From Selaginella moellendorffii (Eukaryota > Streptophyta > Lycopodiopsida > Selaginellales > Selaginellaceae), in contig NW_003314277.1 in the NCBI RefSeq assembly GCF_000143415.4, positions 1,161,108-1,225,107 on the forward strand: a stretch of DNA of 64,000 bases, read 5' to 3'. The notes under the pieces are model-generated. The model saw only the letters and a list, made by a program, of their open reading frames with translations, was not told the DNA's origin and did no database searches. Within the stretch, counting starts at the first letter, position 1. The number at the start of each line of letters is the position of its first letter. Below are positions 12,700 to 23,839 of this stretch, one piece after another. A program made the position numbers and the translations under genes.

Positions 12700-13750
12700 G
12701 TCCAAGGACAGTGGAGCAAAACCTAAGTTTTAGCACCTTGGGCAATTGAATGAAGGAATGAAGCCAAACTCCTAAGTATGGAGCTAGAAATTAGAGTATA
12801 GAGTGACTTATGAATATACAACCCAAGAAATAAAAAAACAAAAGCATGGAGCAACTTGAAATAGTCCTAGAGCATCTAATATCCCAATTCCAAGACCAAT
12901 ATGCAAAATAGAGCCAAACATAGTTTAGTGTTATTTCAATATATTAGCGACCTAATGTGAGGATATAGACTCTCCACTAACTAGCATAATATGAAACTTA
13001 AGCTTAGACCCAAATTGCACATAGAACAAAAATAGGCATGCAAACAGAGCTAGACTATGCCTTAAGTTTCCACTTTTAATACCAAAAGTTAGTCTTTAGA
13101 ACAAACTTGAAATTTATTAAATATCAAATAGTTTGAAATTGTGACTTTGGACATGGGACCAAAACCATTGTGTTATAGATAATCTCTACATTCCATAGAT
13201 ATGTAAAACTAACAGATCTAGACACTTTCCACATATAACAATTGGGATTGAATAGGACTAACATAAAGGGCATAATAGCGAAGGTATTTAGTAAACACAA
13301 TAAGCTATCATCTAGCAATATGGAGGGACCAAATTTAATATTATAAGGGTTCTTAACACTAGCAAGTGCAAATTAACAACATAAGCTTCTTATCACCATG
13401 TCAAGTATGTTTGACTAAATAATAATTTAAAATTTCCTTCCTTAGTGCCCTTCTAGTCTAAATGTACATGTGATTACCAATTTCTCTAGGCAAAGACTAA
13501 TAACGGGTTCAGCAATATTGACCTGAACCCTTTATTATGGTTCAGGTCAATAATAACCATAATAAACCAAAGGAATAAGGAAAAAGGACTAGTCAACAAG
13601 TAACTTCGATGCCTATAATCATATTTGTGACAAAGATAGTATTGTAACTTATATTTTATTTGGTAGCAGCCATGTTAAGTTACTTAAAGGGCATATGCAG
13701 AAGAACTAATTTAGATACAATAGTGACCAACAATTCAATCCTTGTTAATG
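12700..13750 (-). repeat. Second copy of the 4.2-5.6 kb repeat family
   Basis: The stretch 12,790-13,070 matches the reverse complement of 5000-5300, 13,350-13,650 matches 5307-5580 in direct orientation, and 13,655-13,750 matches the reverse complement of 4840-4950. Identity is visibly lower than between the two arms of the first copy. A minus-strand LTR-like start (TGTCACAAATATG, read from about 13,638 downward) lies inside. Confidence 0.55.
13516..13552. repeat. Perfect small palindrome with 9-nt loop
   Basis: ttgacctgaacc (13,518-13,529) is followed by a 9-nt loop and its exact complement ggttcaggtcaa (13,539-13,550); the pairing extends two more bases. It lies inside the repeat copy, at a place where the other copies show only an imperfect short palindrome. 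No function can be assigned. Confidence 0.5.
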
Positions 13751-14098
13751 CCTGAGCCACAACCTATACAAAAAGCCTCTACCAGCCCCTTACCACATAG
13801 AATAGGCAACTTGGGTGCAAGCCCATTTTGGCAGTTAACAGGTGTGTATGCGGCCTTCACAGGGTTGTGCCCGAGCAGTTAAAACATGTGGCAATAAGTG
13901 CAGATGTTCTCAAAGAACAATAGGTAAAGATCTATTCTTGGTTATAACATTTTTCAATTCAACCATCACAGATAGTTCAATTAATTAACTCAACAACCAA
14001 AAGTCAGCCCATGAAAGAGTGGACATTGGAATCAATCAGTACCAACCATACATATAGTTGGACTTGACTTGGCTCATTAATTGTCAAGTTAAAATCAG

Positions 14099-15710
14099 AT
14101 GATGGATTTAGGTTTTTCACTTCAAAGCTTGATTCCGAAAATGTGCCTGGCTTTTGTTGTTGTTCTGCTTCTAATCATGATCGCCTCCTCATTCCTCAGA
14201 AAATTGCAAGCTCAACATGGTCAGCTTCCACCAGGTCCTATGCCTCTCCCAGTTTTAGGATCACTTCTTTCTCTCAGGAATCCGCTGCACCGTCACTTTG
14301 CAAGCCTCACAAAGATCTATGGACCCATAATCCATATCAAGCTCGGGCTTGTGTCTTACATAGTTGTGAACAGCTCTGAGATGGCCAGGGAGGTCCTGAG
14401 AGCTCATGATGTGGAGTTTGCTTACAGGCCACTTTCAAAATTCGGAGAATACTTCAGCTTCGGATGGAAAGATGTTGTGCTTGCTCCTTATGGAGAGTCC
14501 TGGAAGAACCTGAAGATGATCACGGCTCGACACTTGCTGAATCCCAGCAGGCTGGATGCTGCTGCTGCTTACCAAGAATCTGAAATGGCGCTCGTGGTCA
14601 AAGATGTTGGACGTCTTGCCACCGCCTCCAAAGTCATCAATCTCAAACATTTCATTGGTAAGTTTGTCTCTGGTGCGTTCTGCCAGGTTCTGTTTGGAAA
14701 GAGAGATGTGCCGGTTGTGGATTTGATCAGCCTGATTGAGAAGCAAACCCTGAGCATCAATGTCGGGAAGTTCATACCGCCACTTGATTGTCTTGATCTC
14801 CATGGAGTGAACCGGAGAATGAGGGATGATCTGATGCCAAAGTTGGAGTCTCTCTTTGCTGGTATTATCCAAGAACACAAACAGTGCAAACTCAACATTG
14901 AATCCTCGGGCAAGAAATTCATTCCCAAGGACTGGACGGATGTGCTTCTGTCTCTGCAAGACGCTGCTGATAATAATCTCTCAGATATATCAATTATGGC
15001 CCTCGTCACTGTTAAGTATCCGCAAAGTTCTCCATGGACAGTTTTCTAATCAGGGCTATGTCGGATGTTTGTTTCAGGACCTGGTTGTAGCGGGAATTGA
15101 CGACATGAAGGGAGCTGTAGAGTGGGCGATGGCAGAAGTGATTCAGAACCCCCCTGTCATGCAAAAAGCGCAGGAAGAAATCCAAGAGGCAATCGGGACC
15201 GAGCGCCTCCTAAGGCCTTCAGATGTCCCCGGCTTGCCTTACATGCACGCAATCCTGAAAGAGGTGTTGCGACTTCATCCAACAGGCCCACTTGGAGTCC
15301 CTCATTTTAATCCCAAGGAAGCTGTTCTAGCTGGCTACAGGATCCCGAAAGAGTCCACTGTGCTCATCAACATCTGGGCAATTGGACGAGATCCAAAACA
15401 CTGGCTTGACCCAGAAGACTTCCGTCCTGAACGCTTTCAAGGAACCGAGATCAAGGTGGTCGGACAAGAAGCGCAGCTGGAGATGATCCCATTTTCTGCT
15501 GGACGCAGGATGTGCCCGGGGCATCCAGTTGCTGTTCGTTTCATCCCCTTTGCAGTTGCAAGCCTGATTCATGCCTTTGATTGGAGCCTTCCACCGGATC
15601 AAAACTCGGTCGACCTGATGGAGAAGGGTGGTACAATCGCAAGCAAGCTGGCTTCAGAGCTAACAGCTGTCGCAAGTCCCCGGTTGAGCTGCAAATCTCT
15701 GTATGAATGA
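14099..15710 (+). CDS. Cytochrome P450, A-type (CYP71 clan-like)
   Basis: Two exons, 14,099-15,010 and 15,078-15,710, with a 67-nt phase-0 GT-AG intron at the position conserved in A-type plant P450s; 514 aa, normal length. An N-terminal membrane anchor (about residues 14-32) and a LPPGP hinge place it on the ER. Visible P450 motifs are ExxR (E366, R369), PERF (421-424) and the haem loop FSAGRRMCPG with Cys450 as axial ligand. It should be a haem-thiolate monooxygenase using NADPH-P450 reductase; the substrate is unknown. The I-helix reads AGIDDM (309-314), so Asp takes the place of the usual Thr. The intron contains an in-frame stop, so unspliced mRNA would end after 316 codons. P450 fragments occur on both sides downstream. 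Subfamily not determined. Confidence 0.9.
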
Positions 15711-15789
15711 GGAATTCAACTGCCGGACTATTATATATCAGTGCGCTGATCCAAACATATCCAGTCTTTGACTTGAATGACAATCGTTT

Positions 15790-15915
15790 TCCGGAGCCAC
15801 TGGCACCAATATTCCTTTGGTTCTGGTGGTACCTTCCTATCTGTGTTGAGCTTGCGATTTTCCGAAGAATGAGGAGGCGATGATTAGAAGCAGAAGAACA
15901 AGAACATCCAGCCAC
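15790..15915 (-). pseudogene. Inverted P450 N-terminal fragment
   Basis: Read on the minus strand, the stretch from about 15,905 to 15,850 matches the membrane-anchor and hinge coding sequence of the neighbouring P450 (14,155-14,220): both contain ctgcttctaatcat and ttgcaagctcaaca-like blocks. The frame stops soon afterwards and the match fades near 15,790. It is a small inverted duplicate, 80 bp beyond the stop of the intact gene, without coding potential. Confidence 0.6.
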
Positions 15916-17300
15916 ATTTTTGGAATTAACATCCTTGCAGGAGGATACGACGTATGGCTACACCAGTTTCCGGATCTCCCCTGGGCCATACGAGCACACG
16001 TTCCATGAAGGTCATGATCAAGTGGTCCTGGGCCAAGGCCGATTAACTACAACCACCGTTCTCGTATATGCGCAGAGCCAGATGTCGAACCATCGGCCCT
16101 CTCACGCTTACGACCACAAGAGAAGTCCACAATATGATCCGGTCAGTGATCCCAATCCACGGTACGTATGTATTATGACCTTCAGCCAAGACGGTGACGA
16201 TACGATCTTCATGTTGGATCCATCTGCGCACAAGAGATGACTAGAAGCTCATCCTCCTCAGGACCATGACCTGAGACTACTTGAAAATATTGAGGAAGAA
16301 GATATCGTTTCTGAGCGTTCTTTTAGAGATTCGTCACGGTAAAACTTCCACCTTTAACATTTGGAATCCTTTCTTTGTTTTCTGGCATTAAGTTCAAACA
16401 TCAATTCTCTCTACGTGGAGCTGGCCTGCTACTTTTTCAATGACAACGACAAGGATATTCGCAACTACCGGGATTGATGAAATAACCGGACGATCGAGCT
16501 CTTCAAGAACTGAGGTTAGTCTTCGACAGGATCAAACTCCACCCAGGCCATAGGAGCCAAGATCAGTTCATGCCAACGGATGTTTTCGGTGGTTTTGTGG
16601 GCCAGCCAGCGACATGGAAAGAGTTTGCACCATGCATGCCAACTGCGGCCAGGGCCTCCGCTCCAAGCTCGTGGATTTGCAGCTCGTACAAGAGGACTGG
16701 AACCATTTCATGGTCCGGGAGAGCTAATCGCTTTCGAGCTCCGAGGACATGCTTCAAGCCGTGCTACAGGTCTTGTTACAATGGGAAATATTTCAACTAA
16801 ACTGTACATAGCAAGACGTTTATCTAGGATCACAGCAACGTTCTCAAATAATCATGATGCAAACGGGATGCTATGGAAGTTGTAGTAGTCGTTTGTATAA
16901 TAGAATGTATACAGCATTTGATGAAACAATGAACCACATTTGGCCTGTGAGAAACAAGAACACTCAAAGATGGTCATAAACAAGGAAAGTGGATTATGGC
17001 ATGTTTGTGGCCAGCAACCAGGATGACAACAGGGACGTTGAGGTTGGCAAGGACGTGGCTGAAGACGTGACTACCATCGCTCTCGAAGTTCCATTTCAAA
17101 TTCTTCATGGGGTACTCCGCAGGACCATGTAAACAATGAATGAATGAATGAATTCTATGCTGGGAAACAAGGCATTTGTCCTGTTTGAAACTTATGAGTT
17201 TGCAATATTGCAAACAACCAATTAACTTTTGAAACTTCTGGACACAAAACTTGATTGAGTAACATTTAACTATGATCGTTTAAATTTTACTATCATAGGC
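15916..17300. other. Intergenic DNA, no supported gene
   Basis: Several 60-106-codon ORFs exist on both strands around 15,920-16,890, but none shows a family motif, and base composition differs little between frames. A gaatgaatgaatgaat microsatellite lies near 17,137-17,152. I see nothing that can be named. Confidence 0.5.
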
Positions 17301-17640
17301 TTGTTTCCTGTGGAGTGGCTCATCCCTCTTGTTGAGACTACTCTGGGATTAAATCTGGAGATAGGGCTTGTTATTTTGATTCTTGTTCTGCTCTTCATAA
17401 TCTCCTACTTGTACTTCACCAAATTGCAAGTTGATCGTCATCCTCTTCCACCAGGTCCTAGGCCTCTCCCAGTTTTTGGTTCACTTCTTTCTCTCAGGAG
17501 CCGCTGCATCGTCACTTTCCAAGCATCGCAAATAGTTAGGGACCCTTAATCCACCTCAAGCTTGGTTGTAGTTGTGAACAGCTCCAAGATGACTAAGGAG
17601 GTCCTGAGAGCTCATGATCCTCTTCAAAAATGTTTTAATA
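17301..17640 (+). pseudogene. Truncated P450 N-terminal pseudogene
   Basis: A membrane-anchor segment is followed by PLPPGPRPLPVFGSLLSLRS, strongly similar to residues 40-60 of the P450 at 14,099. The frame then shifts and stops at 17,547-17,549. The match resumes at 17,565-17,625 in another frame (VVNSSKMTKEVLRAHD against the intact gene's VVNSSEMAREVLRAHD). After that it ends close to a TA microsatellite. A partial copy with internal deletions; no catalytic domain. Confidence 0.75.
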
Positions 17641-17674
17641 GGATAGAGTTGAAAGACACACAAAATAAAAGAGA

Positions 17675-17679
<5 letters not shown>

Positions 17680-17744
<65 letters not shown>
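17680..17744. repeat. (TA)n microsatellite
   Basis: An uninterrupted run of alternating T and A for more than 60 bp, directly behind the truncated P450 fragment. It likely varies in length between individuals. Confidence 0.95.
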
Positions 17745-18929
17745 CAATGTGAGTGCATGGTTGGACCTCACATAAAAAATTATCCAGTTACACTAGACCA
17801 CATAGAAAAAGAGTTTTCAAAGATGTTCAAAGCCACAATGAAATCGAAATATAAATTTAGAGAGATTACTAATGTCTATATTCAGCCATAGTCAGAATGA
17901 TCCTAAAGTTATTACATGAAGCATGTCCAACCAAGAATGGTGATAAAGCTGCAAAGCTTAATGACAATTTGCACAACCTTTCATCTATCTAACAATAAAA
18001 CTCTAGTTCATTGACAAGTAACCTTGAACATGATCATAAGGCTTGACATGGTAAATTCTCTTAAATTGCCAATTCAGTGTTCTCTCCCCACCACTTCTGG
18101 CTTGCACTGTTGCATCATTCCCAACCCCATGTACCTGCGAGGGAGACACAAACAACCAGATCAGCCAAGAACAGCATCACCAAAACTTTTAGCTCTCACC
18201 TTCCATAATAGATTAACAAAATAATTGCATACCTGTAAGAACTATATCAAAGAAACAAAGAAACAAAGAAAAACTGTGTTCAAACATCAACTTGCACTCC
18301 TAAAGACACTCAAATGCAGCCCCAAGCTAGTAAGAGCTAAGTGTAGCTTTTGTGTGTCCAGCAGCAATGGATGACTTTCCAGCTCCTAATTTTCTGCGAA
18401 CATTTGGGGTTGGCTGAGAGTTTTATGGCATAGTCAATGAGGAACTTGCCAGGTACAAGGTTGGAGAATACTGGAATTGTACTGAGTCAGTACAATTCTA
18501 GTGCCAAAATTTTCTAGTGCCAAAAGCTAAATGTGTGAAAACAACAGAAAATAAAGACAAGATTAGAGTACCTCCAGGCCTTGATGAACAGTTGCTTCTA
18601 CTCTTTTTTTCATTCCTACTTAACCTACATTGAAGTGAGTGAAGAAAAATTAAACTGGCAAGAAATAAATACCTGTAGGTTCTTGAAAGTTTGCAAAACT
18701 TACTTCCATGTGTTGAAGAACATCTCCAAGCCCAGGGAGAACGTGATGTGATCTTACACTGTGTCAAGATTGGTAAGCATCTTGCCCCTAAAACTTATTG
18801 TTTCTATTGTTAACATTGAGTTGCAAGGAGCTCCATGCAGCACAAGCAATTGCAATTGTATCTCTCAACTGGTGCCATGTTTTCGTAAAACATACTTAAA
18901 AGCAGTCTCACAAGTTCTTAAAAGAAACA
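17745..18929. other. Intergenic DNA, no supported gene
   Basis: AT-rich, short ORFs only (at most 89 codons), with a small local duplication (tctagtgccaaaa, about 18,498-18,528). Nothing recognisable. Confidence 0.5.
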
Positions 18930-20090
18930 AATTTCACAGCAAAGAGTAGGGTTTGTTGCGTGCATTCATGAGTTTGGCAGTTACCGTTGCCACAAGCAAA
19001 TTCACCATCGTAACTAGCAAATCTAGTGCTCTTCCCACAACCTTGGAATTTCTCGGTCTTGTAGCATCCTCCAATAGCAAGCTCTGCACCATTGCACACG
19101 GTGAAGCTCATCCTGTCGAAAACTTTCCTGTACAAGAGCGTTGACCACCATTGTCTCCAACTCGAGCTCTTGGTTTGGCAACATGAAATCCCGATGAGCG
19201 GCCTTACACTGGCTGAGGCGTGCCAGATTCGCATAGCACCTGGGCGATTATGATCTTGTCCGGATGATCGATCTTGGAGAAGATCTCCATAGCGTCTTGG
19301 ATGTGGCCCAGCGTCTTGGATGTTCCAATTGTGTGCTACCAGTTGCGAGCGGTTGCGAGCATGCATTTGCTATAGCTATTGAGCTTTCTTGACGATCGAG
19401 CAGGGGCTTAGATCCGATCCAGTCGTGCTTTTATCTACTCCACAACTTATCAGCCTTCCTTTTTGAGCAGCTTCTTCGGCATAGCCCGCTTCATTGATCC
19501 TCCCGCGACTCCCAAAGCTTTTCACCTGTGCTGTGGACATAGCGACGTCCCAATCGATCCCACGCGCAGGCAAACTTGCAAATTCACTGGGCATAAGCAT
19601 CGATCATCGCCACCAGATCTTTCTGTAATTTTTTCCAGCCAGTCAACCTTCCTGCAGCGATCCATACTTCCTCGCAATCTATGTGGCGAAATCCCTGAAA
19701 GGCCACTCCTCCAGCGTTACACCAGGCTAACGAACGCTACCTTGTGTCCGGCTTCATCCACCTCCTCGCTGCAAGGATGGGCCGCAATCTTGAAGCCCCA
19801 AGAGAAGACGTTTTTGTCGGCGATGGCATCGAATGCCCCGCGCTTGTCGTGCGCTTGCCATACATGTCCACCAGAGGATTGCCGATACTGGTGGGCGAGT
19901 GGCGGCCATGGAATTGCAGCCGCGCTTGCATGCGTCCCACATTTCGACACAAGGGCCCCAAACTCCACCGCATCGATCGCAATGTCCGTGCTCCTGGACG
20001 CAAGGTTTCATCGAATTCTTCCATCGAATGCTGGAGCCGGACGACTTGGTCCACTCCACCGCGCTCCAATCATTCGCCATAGTGACAGCT
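18930..20090 (-). pseudogene. Rearranged partial copy of the neighbouring PPR gene
   Basis: Blocks of this segment match the intact PPR gene to its right with many indels. 19,090-19,320 matches 20,735-20,985, 19,480-19,570 matches parts of 21,380-21,430 and 21,755-21,790, 19,600-19,690 matches 21,945-22,060, and 19,780-19,925 matches 22,215-22,375. The piece 19,330-19,440 matches 21,100-21,195 in inverted orientation (reverse complement of the tgcatgctcgcaactggtag and ctggatcggatcc blocks). Large repeats between are deleted. No frame encodes more than scraps of PPR sequence. Plus-strand ORFs of up to 209 codons here are chance frames. Confidence 0.75.
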
Positions 20091-20251
20091 GAGATGTTCT
20101 GGACTTCTGGATCGTCTCCTCCAAGCGCTCTTTCAGGATCCACGAGCAAATCTCTTTGGGCGGATTTGATTGGAATGGTTTGTTGGGGAACTTGCTTCTC
20201 CAGATGTATGTAAAAAGGTGTGGACGACTAACGCTCGAGGCCAGCACGGTT

Positions 20252-22522
20252 TCAAGATACCTGGACCTGACGAATGTTGGAATATTTAACGTACGCCGAG
20301 GGAGATTCTAGCGCTCTTCCCACAATCTTGGAGGCCATCTCTCGGTCTCCTTGCGTGTAGCATCCTCCAAGCAAGCTCTCCACCATCGCGCACGGAAGCA
20401 ATTCCTCGCTTTTGCGAGAAGAGCTAGACTCCCCAATCTCTTGTGCGTGCTTGAGCATCCCAGCCCGTCCGAGAAGATCAACCATATGAACCAGATGACT
20501 CTGGGACGCCACCAAGCTGTGATCTTGCTCCATGCTGTAGAAACAGTACGCTGCATGATCGATCAAGCCCGAGTGGCTGCAAGAGCTCAAGATACTGATG
20601 AAAGTCACTTGATTCGGCTCCACTCCTCGCTGCTGCATCCTCTGGAACAGTTCCATCGACTCGGAGCTCCGGCCGTGCTGGGCGTAAGCCGAGATCATGG
20701 CAGTCCACGAGACGATGTTCCTGGACTGCAAACTCATCCTGTCGAAAACTCTCCTGGCCTCGTCCAGGCTCCCACACTTCGCGTACATGTGTACAAGAGC
20801 GTTCGCCACCATTGTCTCCGACTCGAGCTCTTGGTTTGGCGACACGAAATCCCGATGAGCGGCCTTGCACTGGCTGAGGCATGCCAGGTCCGCGTAGGCA
20901 TCCAGCACCTGCGCGATTGTGATCTTGTCCGGATGATCCATCTTGGAGAAGATCTCCAGAGCGTCTTGGATGTGGCCTGATCTTGCATATCCCATGATCA
21001 TGGAGCTCCACACCACTGCATCTCGTTTGTCTGTCGGTAGTCCTTCGAAAGCGCTCCTCGCAAGGCCGAGCCTCTGGGACTTGGAGTACGAGTTGATAAG
21101 TGCTGCTACCACGACTGGATCGGATCCAAGCCCCAAACTGGTCGCTCGATCATGAAGAAAGCTCGTTTGTAGCAATGCATGCTCGCAACTGGTAGCACAC
21201 GCAGTTAAAACAGTCGCCAACGTGAACGTATCAGCCTTACCACCTTCCAGATCCATCTTTTTCAGCACGAACAGAGCTTCTTCAGGATGGCTGGTCTCGG
21301 CATAAGCCCATACCATGGCATTCCAGAGCACCAAGTCGAATCTACAGAGTCGAAATCTCTCAAACACCTCCTCAGCTTCATTGATTCTCGCGTGACTTCC
21401 AAAGCATTTCACCAGTGCTGTAGCAACAACTAGATCGTCCCTGGTCGAAACATCTCCTCCAGTAGAACACAGATACTCCATGGCTCTCGAGCTGATCGTG
21501 TTTATCATGCCTGTGCTAAACCCAGACTTCGAAGAGCTCGACAATCCCTGAAGGAGAGCAACCAACGTAAAGCTGCTTGCTCGGAAACCTTGCTGTTCCA
21601 TCTCTCGGAAAACTTGAATTGCTTCCGTGATCTTTTGGTTCTGAGAGAGGCAGAGGATCATCGCAGTCCACATCCCCACGTCCTTGTTCCCTGAGAAATT
21701 CTCAAACACAGCCACTGCTTTCTCTGGATTTCCGCAGCGACCGTAGCAACGCACCAATGCAGTGGACATGGCAACGTCCCATTCGATCCCATCACTCACT
21801 GCACAAGCATGTATCTCTTCTCCATCGCCCAGATCGTCACAGCATGAAAGAAGCGTCGTGTAGGTGACTTTGTCCGCTTGCAAAGGCATCCTCTCGTAAA
21901 TTGCAAATGCCTCTTTGCATTGCCCGCACTGGGCATGAGCATCGATCATCGCGTTCCAGGCCACCAGATCTTTCTGTCCAAGACTCTCAAAAACATTTCT
22001 AGCCATTCGGCCTTCCTGCAGTGATCCATACATCCTCAAAAGCTCTGTGGCAATCTGCAAATCCCTGCTAAGCCCACACTCCTCGAGGAGCGATCGAACA
22101 AGGTTGCCATGCTCCAGCGTCAAGCAAGACCTCACCAGTCTAAGGAACACCACCTTGTCCGGTTTCACTCCCTCCAAGCACATCTCCCCAAGAACCTTAA
22201 ATCTCTCATCCGTGCTAGCATAGGCCGCGATCAAGAAGCCCCAAGAGAAGACGTTCTTGTCGGCGATGGCATCAAATGCTGTGCGCGCGTCGTGCGCGCT
22301 GCCGCATTTGCCATACATGTCCACGAGAAGATTACCGATCCTGGTAGGCGAATGTCGGCCATGGAATCGCAGCTGCGCGATCAGAGCGTGCAAGCGCTTG
22401 CCTGCTTCCAGGGCATTGGATCTGCCACATCTTGACACAAGAGCCCCAAACTCCTCTGCGTCGATGGCAATGCCCCTCCCCTCTTGCAGCGGAAGAAGCA
22501 TTTTGGACTTAGAGTTGACCAT
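20252..22522 (-). CDS. PLS-type pentatricopeptide repeat protein
   Basis: Intronless, 756 aa from the first in-frame ATG at 22,522 (the frame is open 10 codons further upstream but without an ATG). The protein is a chain of about 35-residue PPR motifs of alternating P, L and S type. Typical blocks are LVDMYGKCGSAHDARTAFDA (near residue 70), WNAMIDAHAQCGQCKEAFAI, LVHMYAKCGSLDEARRVFDR and WTAMISAYAQHGRSSESMEL. After the last repeats comes a degenerate E-like tail; there is no DYW domain. Proteins of this class bind organelle RNA sequence-specifically and act in editing or processing, with a separate DYW partner in trans when they lack the domain. The very N-terminus has no clear transit peptide. 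A broken copy lies just downstream. Confidence 0.85.
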   Translation of the reverse strand: MVNSKSKMLLPLQEGRGIAIDAEEFGALVSRCGRSNALEAGKRLHALIAQLRFHGRHSPTRIGNLLVDMYGKCGSAHDARTAFDAIADKNVFSWGFLIAAYASTDERFKVLGEMCLEGVKPDKVVFLRLVRSCLTLEHGNLVRSLLEECGLSRDLQIATELLRMYGSLQEGRMARNVFESLGQKDLVAWNAMIDAHAQCGQCKEAFAIYERMPLQADKVTYTTLLSCCDDLGDGEEIHACAVSDGIEWDVAMSTALVRCYGRCGNPEKAVAVFENFSGNKDVGMWTAMILCLSQNQKITEAIQVFREMEQQGFRASSFTLVALLQGLSSSSKSGFSTGMINTISSRAMEYLCSTGGDVSTRDDLVVATALVKCFGSHARINEAEEVFERFRLCRFDLVLWNAMVWAYAETSHPEEALFVLKKMDLEGGKADTFTLATVLTACATSCEHALLQTSFLHDRATSLGLGSDPVVVAALINSYSKSQRLGLARSAFEGLPTDKRDAVVWSSMIMGYARSGHIQDALEIFSKMDHPDKITIAQVLDAYADLACLSQCKAAHRDFVSPNQELESETMVANALVHMYAKCGSLDEARRVFDRMSLQSRNIVSWTAMISAYAQHGRSSESMELFQRMQQRGVEPNQVTFISILSSCSHSGLIDHAAYCFYSMEQDHSLVASQSHLVHMVDLLGRAGMLKHAQEIGESSSSRKSEELLPCAMVESLLGGCYTQGDREMASKIVGRALESPSAYVKYSNIRQVQVS

Positions 22523-22552
22523 TTGACTCTTGGAAAAGATCAAAGGTTTCAA

Positions 22553-22778
22553 TTCTCATAGTGGTGGCAAGCAAAGCAAGCCAGTCGCCCAAGGATCCAT
22601 AAGTTATCCACGTGGTGTCCCACGTGGCATTTAGTGCGTCTCTCCAGAGGCTGCTTAATTCGACCATCCACAAAAGTGGTTCCGAATCCTTGTCTACTAA
22701 GTGGCTCATCTTTTTATTAAGAATGTTTTTAAGATTCATAGTCTTCTAAAGTCGATTGTTTCCGAGATCCTAAGCTTA
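22553..22778. promoter_or_regulatory. Upstream flank of the PPR gene
   Basis: The 226 bp between the PPR start and the gypsy fragment hold no ORF with support. The PPR promoter and 5' leader must begin here, but no TATA box is evident. Confidence 0.3.
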
Positions 22779-22895
22779 CAAGTAATTTTTGGACGAGTCT
22801 CTTTGAGATTCTGAGAATGGATTTGAGGTTTAGTTCTTCGCACCCAAAAACGGATGGCCAAACTGAAGAGATAAATAGGACTCTTGAAGATGCTA
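22779..22895 (+). mobile_element. Ty3/gypsy integrase fragment (plus strand)
   Basis: The plus-strand translation contains FSSSHPKTDGQTEEINRTLE, the catalytic-Glu region of gypsy integrase cores (usual form SxYHPQTDGQTERxN, Tyr replaced here by Ser). It is only about 40 codons long and is followed directly by integrase sequence of the opposite orientation. Confidence 0.75.
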
Positions 22896-22919
22896 TGCAG
22901 CTATGCGGGAGGTTGCCCT

Positions 22920-23839
22920 TTTGCATGAGAAGATTATCATATACTGGGGCAGTAGAAAATAAGCAAGCTGTGTGAGCCGGTCAACGATCACAAGAACTGC
23001 ATCATTCTTGCGTTGACTTCATGGTAATAAAATCCATTCTAAAGGATGTAGTAAACCAGTAGGGCATTGTGTATCAACGCTATTTACCACTTTTTTGTAC
23101 CACTATATGGCAAATTAAACACCCTTGCACAAAAATAAGCATCCGTCTACCCTTTCATAAATTTTAGGAAAACCAGGGTGAGTGACATATAGCTTCTCAT
23201 GAGCTTCACGTAAATGTATAGTCCTGATTTCCTTCTAAAACTTTCATAAATAGGCTTAAAATAAAAATCAGTCATATGCTTATGTGGAAAAGTGAGAACC
23301 ACTGAAATAGCGTTAATGTGTGCCCTCCAACTTAGTGCATCAGCCACTAAATTCTTATTGGCAAGAATATGAATGATCTTAAAATGAAAATTAGTGAGAA
23401 AGGCCAACCAGCAAGCCTGTCACTTATCCATAATTGGTTGAGTGAGGTAATGTTGTAACACATGATGATCAGTATGCACTTCAAAATCCACCCCCCAGAG
23501 AATGTGTTTCCACTTTTGCAAAGCATAAATCATGGCAATAAATTCTTTATCATAAACTGAGTAATGAGATTCAACACTTGAAAATTTATGGCTTTCAAAA
23601 ACAATTATATGATTGTCTTGCAAGAGCACAGCACTGATTCTACCATCACTTGCATCTGTCATCACTATGAATGACTTTGCAAGATTTGGAAGAACAAGAA
23701 CAAGAGCTATATCTGCCACCATGACGTCCAATGGTTCCTTAGTCATCAAGCCCAGCCACTGCAGCATTGCTCTTGAGATGAAGTTGTGAGAACACTCACT
23801 ATCAATGCCGCCAATTCCTGACTGACTTATGGCATGCAA
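22920..23839 (-). mobile_element. Ty3/gypsy fragment: protease, RNase H and integrase pieces, RT missing
   Basis: Minus-strand reading from 23,839 begins with a protease-like block (DSECSHNFIS) and passes within about 30 codons into RNase H (VMTDASDGRISAVL, VYDKEFIAMIY, HTDHHVLQ), so the reverse transcriptase is deleted. After a stop at about 23,420 comes the RNase H end (ANKNLVADALS). Further down lie degenerate integrase pieces including NDAVLVIVDRLTQLAYF near 23,010-22,960. There are many stops. It is inactive. Confidence 0.75.

Noticed and set aside
19463-20092. 209-codon plus-strand ORF
   Set aside because: Antisense frame of the rearranged PPR copy, no family signal.
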